Assembly: GCA_021802745.1 (NCBI GenBank)
Contig: JAJZRK010000174.1
Coordinates: 1 to 6,766 of the forward strand
Reading direction: 5' to 3'
Length of the DNA: 6,766 bases
Source: a bacterium
Lineage (GTDB): Bacteria > Gemmatimonadota > Gemmatimonadetes > Gemmatimonadales > Gemmatimonadaceae
Under the pieces are notes generated by a model. That model searched no databases, had not been told where the DNA came from, and saw only the letters and a list, made by a program, of their open reading frames with translations. Numbering within the stretch: the stretch's first letter is position 1; the number at the start of each line of letters is the position of its first letter. The position numbers and the translations under genes are program-made. Positions 1 to 4,889 of this stretch are shown here, one piece after another.

Positions 1-48
1 CCTCTCTCCACTCCTCCCCCTCCCAAGCCCCTGTACCCCTCCCCCTCC
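1..48 (+). repeat. Polypyrimidine repeat, copy A
   Basis: This C/T-rich stretch lies immediately after the AAA+ stop codon. Positions 27-48 match 1690-1711 with one difference in 22. Positions 1-13 are identical to the complement of 1587-1599, and 20-29 to the complement of 1570-1579. On the minus strand it carries five closely spaced G-runs (16-20, 22-24, 28-31, 36-39, 41-45), a canonical G-quadruplex pattern. It may extend to the left beyond the window. Confidence 0.8.
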
Positions 49-51
49 TGA

Positions 52-1548
52 TCAGTCCGCCGCAACCGTCCGATGCGACGCCCACCGCCGCAGCGCATCC
101 AGCCGCTCCGGCATCGTCTTCGACAGCGGGCGCGTCGCCGCGATCTCCGTCAGCAGCGCGTCCGTGTCGAGCGGCGTGCTGTTGGCGAACGCGGCGTACA
201 TCGCGCTCACGATGCTCTCCTCGATCTCGGCGCCGCTGAAGCCCTTGGTCGCCGCGACGATGTCGGCGAGGTCGAGCTTCTCGGGGTCCTGCTTCCGCTT
301 CTTCAGGTGAATGCGCAGGATCTCGGCGCGCGCCGCGTCGCCCGGCAGGTCCACGAAGAAGATCTCGTCGAAGCGCCCCTTGCGGATGAACTCCGGCGGC
401 AGCTTGGCCACGTCGTTCGACGTCGCCACCACGAACACGTCGCCGCGGCGGTCCTGCAGCCAGCTCAGGAAGGTGCCGAAGATCCGGTGCGAGACGCCGC
501 CGTCGGCGTCGGCGTTCGCCGAGGCAAAGGCCTTTTCCAGTTCGTCAATCCAGAGCACGATCGGCGCGAGGCGCTCGGCGGTGAGCATCGCACGCTTGAA
601 ATTGTGCTCGCTCTCGCCGACGTACTTGTCGTAGAGGTTCGACGGATCGAGCTTGAGCAGCGGCAGCCCCCATTCGTGCGCCACCGACTTGGCGCTCAGG
701 CTCTTGCCGCAGCCGGGCACGCCGAGCAGGAGCACGCCCTTCGGGAAACCGAGCCCGAATTCCTCGGCGCGGCGCGGGTCGGTGACGACGGCGCGGCGGC
801 GGTGCAGCCAGGCCTTCAGCCCGCCAAGGCCGGCCACCTGGTCGAGCCCCTCGGTGTGCGGATAGAACTCGAGCAGGCCGTCCTGTTCCACGATCTGCCG
901 CTTGGCGGCGTTCACGCGCTCGATGTCGCGCGCGTCGAGCGCCCCGTCCTCGACGATCAGCCGCGTGACGATCTTCTCGGCTTCCGTCAGCGTCAGCCCG
1001 GTCAGGTTGTTGATGAAGCGCACCCGGTCCTCGCGCGACAGCTCGACGCGCACCGGCATCTTGGCCGAGTACTCGCGAATCAGCCGCTCGAGCAGCTGCC
1101 GATACTCCTCGTACGTCGCGCCCGACAGGCGAATGACGGTGGCGTGCGGGCGCAGGGCGTCGGGCAGGCGGATGTTGTGCCCGGTGAGCACCAGCGCGCC
1201 GCGGCGCGCGTTGAACTGCTGGACGACATCGAGCACGTGACTGACGACGGCCGGGTCGTCGAGATGCGCACCCAGCTCGCGAAAGTGGAAGAGCCCCGCG
1301 CCTTCCTCAATCGCGACGGCCAATGCCTTGGCCGGCTCCTCCGTGTTCGACATCACCGGGTCCGACGCCATGACGCCGCGTCGCAGCCCGCGCGACCTCG
1401 TCCACGAGAAGTAGAGCAGGTTCAGCCGCGACGCCGAGAGCGCGAGCCCCGCCTCCGCGCGCTCGACTTCCACCGTATCGAGGACGATCAGCGCGTACTT
1501 GGCGCGGATGAGGAGTTCGAGTTCGTCGAAGTTGGAGTCGGTCGGCAT
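52..1548 (-). CDS. AAA+ ATPase of the Ycf46 type
   Basis: This 498-residue protein has a non-ATPase N-terminal region (about 1-230) followed by one AAA+ module (about 235-450). The opening, FDELELLIRAKYALIVLDT, resembles the start of cyanobacterial and plastid Ycf46-like ATPases, and the length fits that family. Visible ATPase motifs are Walker A GVPGCGKS (276-283, K282), Walker B IVLWIDELEKAF (330-341, D335 and E336), sensor 1 Asn in ATSND (N378), likely arginine fingers in IRKGRFDE (R389, R392), and GFSGAEIEE (437-445) at the sensor 2 position. All key residues are present, so an active, soluble, ring-forming ATPase is expected. Its substrate is unknown; cyanobacterial relatives have been linked to CO2 use, which may not apply here. 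The start at 1548 fits the family N terminus, but the 17 bases before it are pyrimidine-rich with no Shine-Dalgarno sequence. It is divergent from the F-family gene. Family assignment is firm at AAA+ level and moderate at Ycf46 level. Confidence 0.93.
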   Translation of the reverse strand: MPTDSNFDELELLIRAKYALIVLDTVEVERAEAGLALSASRLNLLYFSWTRSRGLRRGVMASDPVMSNTEEPAKALAVAIEEGAGLFHFRELGAHLDDPAVVSHVLDVVQQFNARRGALVLTGHNIRLPDALRPHATVIRLSGATYEEYRQLLERLIREYSAKMPVRVELSREDRVRFINNLTGLTLTEAEKIVTRLIVEDGALDARDIERVNAAKRQIVEQDGLLEFYPHTEGLDQVAGLGGLKAWLHRRRAVVTDPRRAEEFGLGFPKGVLLLGVPGCGKSLSAKSVAHEWGLPLLKLDPSNLYDKYVGESEHNFKRAMLTAERLAPIVLWIDELEKAFASANADADGGVSHRIFGTFLSWLQDRRGDVFVVATSNDVAKLPPEFIRKGRFDEIFFVDLPGDAARAEILRIHLKKRKQDPEKLDLADIVAATKGFSGAEIEESIVSAMYAAFANSTPLDTDALLTEIAATRPLSKTMPERLDALRRWASHRTVAAD

Positions 1549-1553
1549 GGGAA

Positions 1554-1616
1554 CGAGGAGGAGTGCAGCGGCTTGGGAGGAGTGACGAGTGGAGAGAGGA
1601 GGGCTGGGGGACGAGG
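1554..1616 (-). repeat. Polypyrimidine repeat, copy C (inverted)
   Basis: Read on the minus strand, this is the same C/T-rich repeat as at 1-48 and 1646-1711: CCTCTCTCCACTC (complement of 1587-1599) and CTCCCAAGCC (complement of 1570-1579) are exact matches to copy A. It begins six bases upstream of the AAA+ start codon, so it would form the leader or promoter region of that gene. Its G-runs are less regular than in the other copies and do not make a canonical quadruplex. Confidence 0.75.
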
Positions 1617-1645
1617 GAGAATGTACCGGCCGCTCGGCCCGCCCG

Positions 1646-1711
1646 CCTCATCCCCCCTCTCCCCACACTCCACTCCTCCCTCCTCCTTCGCCCCTGCACC
1701 CCTCCCCCTCC
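1646..1711 (+). repeat. Polypyrimidine repeat, copy B
   Basis: This is the longest C/T-rich copy. It contains TCCACTCCTCCC (1669-1680) and a 22-base block (1690-1711) that differs once from copy A at 27-48. Its minus strand has G-runs at 1691-1694, 1699-1702, 1704-1708 and 1710-1712, separated by TGCA, A and A, which is a canonical quadruplex pattern. With the inverted copy at 1554-1616 it forms an imperfect inverted repeat around a spacer of about 29 bases (1617-1645). The spacer and the two arms fill most of the region between the divergent genes. Confidence 0.75.
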
Positions 1712-1731
1712 CTCCACAGTATCTTCCGCTC

Positions 1732-2553
1732 GTGCCAAGCTTCCTCTCCGCCTACCGCGCCCTCGACGACGGCCGCCACCGCGAGGAGTTCTATCGCATG
1801 TGGCGCGCGGCCGTGCACGCCGGCCTCACCAACGAGCATGCGCTGCGCACCATCGGCAGGCGCGGCGCACCGCACGTGGAGGAAATGCGCGACTGGCTGC
1901 TCGACGGCGCGCGCCGCGGGCAGCGCGTCACCTACCTGGTGCGCACCGGGGGCAAGCGCTTCGAGCCGATGGAGCGCGCGATGCTCGTGCTCGGCGAGGA
2001 GACGGGGACCTTCGAGGAAGCGCTGCATCTCCTGGCGCAGTTCTACCAGTCCAAGCACCGCCTCATTCTCTGGATCAAGAAGCAGATGGCCTACCCGATG
2101 TTCACCGCCATCTGCATGGTCTTCATCGCGCCCTTCCCGCTGCTCTACTTCGGGCATACGCTCGCCTACATCTCCTTCGTCACGGTGGGGACCGTGGCGT
2201 GGGTCACGTCCGGCGGATCGTTTCTCATCGCCGCCGCCGAGCGCTACGGCAAGCGGCCGCCGCTCGTCCGGGCCCGGTTTGCGCGTGCGCTGGCCACGGG
2301 TGTCGAAGCGGGCCTCCCCCTGCCGCGCGCCCTGCGGCTGGCCGCCGAGGCCGCCGCCGACCCGCAGCTCTCGGCGTTCGTCAACGCCATGGATGAGCAC
2401 CAGCTCGCGGCCGGCGGTCTTGCCGACACGTTCTCAGGCGCGCCGCACATGACGGCCGATCTCATCGGCGCGCTGACGGTGGCCGACCGCACCGGCGACT
2501 TCTCCACCACGCTGCGGAAGCTTGCGGATCTCTACGAGGACGGCTTCCGCTGA
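1732..2553 (+). CDS. Short type II secretion F-family (GspF/PilC-like) membrane protein
   Basis: This 273-residue protein has the two-fold layout of GspF/PilC inner-membrane platform proteins. A first helical domain (about 18-118) carries LGEETGTFEEALHLLAQFY, equivalent to the family GExSG motif. A membrane hairpin follows (about 121-140 and 143-168, beginning at the conserved-looking MAYPMF). The second helical domain (about 178-273) has ADRTGDFSTTL as a degraded version of the same motif. Family members usually have about 400 residues and a third, C-terminal membrane helix; here the protein stops right after the second domain. The next gene starts in the stop codon, so this looks like a natural short form, not an obvious frameshift. 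GTG 1732 is chosen because it gives VPSFLSAYRALDDGRHREEFYRMW and excludes repeat DNA. ATG 1621 is in frame and would add 37 proline-rich residues. No pilin, GspE or GspD gene lies nearby, so its partner is unknown. Confidence 0.85.
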   Translation: MPSFLSAYRALDDGRHREEFYRMWRAAVHAGLTNEHALRTIGRRGAPHVEEMRDWLLDGARRGQRVTYLVRTGGKRFEPMERAMLVLGEETGTFEEALHLLAQFYQSKHRLILWIKKQMAYPMFTAICMVFIAPFPLLYFGHTLAYISFVTVGTVAWVTSGGSFLIAAAERYGKRPPLVRARFARALATGVEAGLPLPRALRLAAEAAADPQLSAFVNAMDEHQLAAGGLADTFSGAPHMTADLIGALTVADRTGDFSTTLRKLADLYEDGFR

Positions 2554-3758
2554 TGACGCAGGTCTTCACGCCCCAGACGCTGCGCGCCCGGCGGGCCATC
2601 GCCTTCGCCACCTTCCTGACGCTCGTGCCGCTGACACTGGTCGTCGCCGGCCTCAACGAGCTCGTCATCATCCATCTCGGCGGCACCCGCGCCGATGCGC
2701 ACGCGTTCACCGCCGTCAACATGGCCACCGGCATCGTGGCAGTGCCGATCGTGATGGTGCTCTTTCGCCGGCGGCCGAACTTGCGCGCATGGCTCGTCGG
2801 GTCGCTGCTCATTGACGCCGTCGCCTTCCTCGGCATGAACGCCGCGCCCACCGTGCCGACGTTGCTCGCCTGGCGTGCACTCGACGGCGTGGCGCACTTG
2901 CCGGCGGTCACCCTGCTCATGGTGGCGGCCAACCGGCTGGCCGGCGAGAAGCGCGGCGCCACGCTCGGCCTCGTTGCGACGGCGCTGATGACGGGCGTCG
3001 CCATCGGGTCGCCGCTCGGCGGCTGGCTGGTGGAACGCGGACCCGCGGCGGTCTACCTCACGGGCGCGGCGCTGCTCTCGCTCGCCGCGGTCGCGTCGCT
3101 CGCGATTCCGCCGCTCCCCGCCGACGCCAACGTGGGCGGCGGTCACCGCTACCAGTGGAAGCACGGGACGTTTGCCACCTGGATGCCGCTCGCGGTCGGG
3201 TTCATGGACCGGTTCACGATCGGCGTCTTCGTCTCCACATTCACGCTCTATCTCGGCGAGGTGCAGAAGGTCTCGCCCGCCGAACGCGGCATGCTGATGG
3301 CGCTCTTCATGATGCCGTTCGCCTTGTTGTGCTGGCCCGCCGGCCAGCTTGCCGACCGGATCGGCTGGTACAGCCCGATCATCGCGGGGACGATCGCGTT
3401 CGGCGCCGTGTACGCAACCTATGGCGTCGTGCCGCACGGCGTGCTGCCCATCTCGATGGTGCTCTCCGGCTTCACCAGCGCACTGATGTTCGCACCCAAC
3501 CTGCTCCTCGTCTCGGAGTTCGCGCGCCGTGGCGCGGGCGAAGGGCTGTTCGGCGCCTTCCAGGTGGCGGGCAGCTTCGGCTTCCTCGCCGGGCCCATTG
3601 TCGGCGGCATCGCCGTGGAAGTGACGCGGCGTGCATCAGGCGTGCCAAACTACGACGCCATCTTCATCGGGGTGGGCGCGCTGGTGATCGCGCTCGGGGT
3701 GATCGCCGCACTCGTGCTCGCTCCGGTGGCCCGCGCCTGGCGTGCGGAGCGCACGTAA
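2553..3758 (+). CDS. MFS transporter, 12 membrane helices
   Basis: This 401-residue integral membrane protein has the size and 6+6 helix layout of the major facilitator superfamily. Helices lie at about 15-37, 53-71, 79-97, 102-125, 140-160, 166-186, 208-234, 246-262, 274-293, 297-322, 332-355 and 369-391. The loop at 187-207 is the central cytoplasmic linker. GQLADRIG (264-271) between helices 8 and 9 is the motif A repeat of the second half. The first-half motif A loop is reduced to FRRRPN (71-76). GVAIGSPLGGWLVERG (148-163) in helix 5 resembles the motif C region of drug/H+ antiporters. It is therefore probably a proton-coupled exporter of a small molecule; the substrate cannot be read from sequence. 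The ATG overlaps the upstream TGA as TGATG, which suggests translational coupling. GAGGA at 2536-2540 lies 12 bases before the ATG, slightly far for a Shine-Dalgarno sequence. Confidence 0.92.
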   Translation: MTQVFTPQTLRARRAIAFATFLTLVPLTLVVAGLNELVIIHLGGTRADAHAFTAVNMATGIVAVPIVMVLFRRRPNLRAWLVGSLLIDAVAFLGMNAAPTVPTLLAWRALDGVAHLPAVTLLMVAANRLAGEKRGATLGLVATALMTGVAIGSPLGGWLVERGPAAVYLTGAALLSLAAVASLAIPPLPADANVGGGHRYQWKHGTFATWMPLAVGFMDRFTIGVFVSTFTLYLGEVQKVSPAERGMLMALFMMPFALLCWPAGQLADRIGWYSPIIAGTIAFGAVYATYGVVPHGVLPISMVLSGFTSALMFAPNLLLVSEFARRGAGEGLFGAFQVAGSFGFLAGPIVGGIAVEVTRRASGVPNYDAIFIGVGALVIALGVIAALVLAPVARAWRAERT

Positions 3759-3795
3759 CGGCCCCCGGCATCCAGCAGGACATCGCAACGGCCCA

Positions 3796-3902
3796 CCACA
3801 AAAGTCACGAAGGACAGGAGGTTCCACACGACGACAGTCGTCGTGACTGCTCGTTCGTTGCACTCCCCCCAAGCACCCTTCGTGTCCTTCGCGCCTTTGT
3901 GG
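3796..3902. repeat. Imperfect inverted repeat with GAAGGACA-type arms
   Basis: The left arm (3796-3821) and the right arm (3877-3902, read on the other strand) align as CCACAAA..CGAAGGACA..GG with a few differences. The right arm on the plus strand contains CTTCGTGTCCTTCGCGCC and ends in TTTGTGG. From memory, intergenic sequences of the form CTTCGTGTCCTTCGTG...TTTGTGG recur in many environmental bacterial genomes; this is not checked here. The arms enclose a perfect palindrome (3827-3845). Confidence 0.7.
3827..3845. repeat. Perfect 19-base palindrome
   Basis: The arms CACGACGAC and GTCGTCGTG are perfectly complementary around a single central A (3836). As RNA it could make an eight-pair hairpin with a three-base loop. 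It lies 69 bases after the MFS stop codon and could end transcription, but no T-run follows on either strand, so a classical intrinsic terminator is not supported. It sits inside the larger inverted repeat 3796-3902. Confidence 0.7.
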
Positions 3903-3905
3903 CAA

Positions 3906-3965
3906 GCCGTTGCCGTTGCCGTAGCCGTTGCCGTTGCCGTTGCGGTTGCTGTTGCAGTTGCGGTT
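3906..3965 (+). repeat. Hexanucleotide tandem array, ten copies of GCCGTT type
   Basis: Ten consecutive six-base units run without interruption. The order is GCCGTT twice, GCCGTA, GCCGTT three times, then GCGGTT, GCTGTT, GCAGTT and GCGGTT. The first six units are nearly uniform and the last four all vary at the third base. A degenerate copy of the CTTCGTGTCCTTCGCGCC motif stands on each side (3878-3902 and 3966-3990, same orientation). No gene covers the array. Confidence 0.85.
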
Positions 3966-4118
3966 CTTCGCGCACCTTCGCGCCCCTTCGACCTTGGCGG
4001 TGGACGTTACGGCTGCGCCGCCGGCTGTCCCCCCGGCTTCCACTCGGGCTGCGGCGGCCAACTGCTCGCCCATGTTCGACCGCTCGAAGCCGGTGAGCCA
4101 AGTCTATCACGCGCCCGC

Positions 4119-4146
4119 TTGCCCCCCAGTCCCGCGCGGTTAGCTT
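4119..4146 (+). promoter_or_regulatory. Weak promoter candidate for the acyltransferase gene
   Basis: TTGCCC (4119-4124, four of six to TTGACA) is followed after 16 bases by TAGCTT (4141-4146, three of six to TATAAT). Transcription from here would begin near 4153-4156, giving a leaderless or near-leaderless message. That would fit the absence of a Shine-Dalgarno sequence. The match is weak and could be chance. Confidence 0.25.
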
Positions 4147-4155
4147 CAGCGCCGT

Positions 4156-4755
4156 ATGGAACCCGCCTTCATTCCACCCGTCGGCGACCAGATCCACCGC
4201 CGCGGCAATGCGTTCACCAAGGCGGTGGCGTCCCTCTTGATGTTCGTCACGGGGTGGCGCTTCGAGGGGCAGCTCCCAAACCTGAAGAAGTTCGTCCTCA
4301 TCGTGGGCCCGCACACGTCCAACTGGGACTTCCCCACCGGCGTGATGGCGATGTTTGCGCTTGGCATCCGCGGCACCTTTCTCGGCAAGGACACGCTTTT
4401 CAACCCACCGTTCGGCTTCATCTTCCGCTGGCTCGGCGGCGTGCCGGTGGATCGGTTCTCCAAGAACAACGTCGTCGAGCAGACCATCGCGTACTTCCAC
4501 CAGCGCGACCAGATGATTCTTGCCATCTCGCCCGAGGGGACGCGCAGGCGGATCGAGAAATGGCGCACCGGGTTCTACTGGGTCGCCGTCGGCGCCAAGG
4601 TGCCCATCGTGCCGGTCGCGTTCGATTTCCCGCGCAAGCGCTACATCATCCACCCGCCGCAGCAGATGACGGGTGACCCGGAGCGCGACATCGCGCACCT
4701 GCGCACCTTCTTCAGGGCGAGCCAGGCGTATCGCCCCGCCTGGTACGTCGAATGA
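4156..4755 (+). CDS. Small PlsC-type (lyso)phospholipid acyltransferase
   Basis: This 199-residue protein is the size of the compact, nearly soluble branch of the LPLAT/PlsC acyltransferases. It has the catalytic HX4D block as GPHTSNWDF (H53, D58). An acceptor-binding block follows as GGVPVDRFSKN (94-104, R100), then SPEGTRRR (125-132), equivalent to the family FPEGTR block, and VPIVPVAFD (149-157). The order and spacing match 1-acyl-sn-glycerol-3-phosphate acyltransferases, which move an acyl chain onto a lysophospholipid at the inner membrane. A weakly hydrophobic segment (about 20-33 and 46-51) may hold it at the membrane. Many such short members are annotated only as acyltransferases and may modify other lipids or glycolipids, so the acceptor is uncertain. 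The ATG has no Shine-Dalgarno sequence; ATG 4240 (residue 29) is an alternative, but the longer form matches usual length. The gene is flanked by non-coding DNA on both sides and is probably monocistronic. Confidence 0.9.
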   Translation: MEPAFIPPVGDQIHRRGNAFTKAVASLLMFVTGWRFEGQLPNLKKFVLIVGPHTSNWDFPTGVMAMFALGIRGTFLGKDTLFNPPFGFIFRWLGGVPVDRFSKNNVVEQTIAYFHQRDQMILAISPEGTRRRIEKWRTGFYWVAVGAKVPIVPVAFDFPRKRYIIHPPQQMTGDPERDIAHLRTFFRASQAYRPAWYVE

Positions 4756-4789
4756 CAGGCCGCAGCATCACACCGTGACGATCGTCGTG

Positions 4790-4818
4790 TTGACTTGTAC
4801 GTGACCATCTGGGAAAAT
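4790..4818 (+). promoter_or_regulatory. Sigma70-like promoter of the four-helix protein gene
   Basis: TTGACT (4790-4795, five of six) and GAAAAT (4813-4818, four of six) are separated by exactly 17 bases (4796-4812), the optimal spacing. It is the best promoter match I found and sits in one of the few A/T-richer patches of the window. A start site near 4825 would give a leader of about 65 bases to GTG 4890. A ten-base palindrome, GACGATCGTC (4777-4786), lies just upstream of the -35 box and could be an operator, although palindromes of this length also arise by chance. Confidence 0.6.
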
Positions 4819-4889
4819 GAGTGCACTGGGCGCACACTCCCTCCGACGGCGGGGGCCGGTGGCGGCCCGCCTGCCACAGTGGACCTCGC

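Larger units (their letters stand above)
3759..4155. other. 397-base gene-free region
   Basis: No credible gene lies between the MFS and acyltransferase genes. Reading frames that cross it are repeat translations (runs of Val-Ala on plus, Asn-Gly on minus) with no family resemblance. It holds the inverted repeat, the palindrome and the hexamer array in its first 235 bases. The remainder (3991-4155) is plain GC-rich sequence with one weak promoter-like pair close to the acyltransferase ATG. Confidence 0.7.

Noticed and set aside
73..1731. Long open frame on plus, antisense to the AAA+ gene and in frame with the F-family gene
   Set aside because: It is a shadow of the AAA+ gene in GC-rich DNA: it is Arg/Gln/Val-rich with no family motif, while the minus strand has complete Walker and sensor motifs. 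A fusion of it to the F-family domain is not credible.
1732..2553. Frameshifted full-length GspF gene continuing past 2553
   Set aside because: The sequence right after the stop is the N terminus of a complete 12-helix MFS protein, so there is no room for the missing third helix in another frame.
3827..3845. Intrinsic terminator for the MFS operon
   Set aside because: The hairpin is perfect but no T-run follows on either strand, so only a palindrome is reported.
3796..3990. CRISPR array
   Set aside because: The units are contiguous six-base repeats without spacers, and the flanking motif copies are degenerate and not regularly spaced.
3636..4073. Minus-strand frame with an Asn-Gly repeat
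   Set aside because: It is a translation of the tandem array and flanking repeat, running into the MFS gene antisense. Nothing supports it as a protein.
3928..4143. 71-residue plus-strand frame, signal-peptide-like at its start
   Set aside because: The hydrophobic start (Leu-rich) comes from the hexamer repeat in another frame; there is no ribosome-binding site, motif or downstream domain.
3843..4676. Plus-strand frame starting with a Val-Ala run and crossing the acyltransferase gene
   Set aside because: Its start is the translated hexamer array, and the rest is an out-of-frame reading of the acyltransferase gene, which has all catalytic blocks in its own frame.
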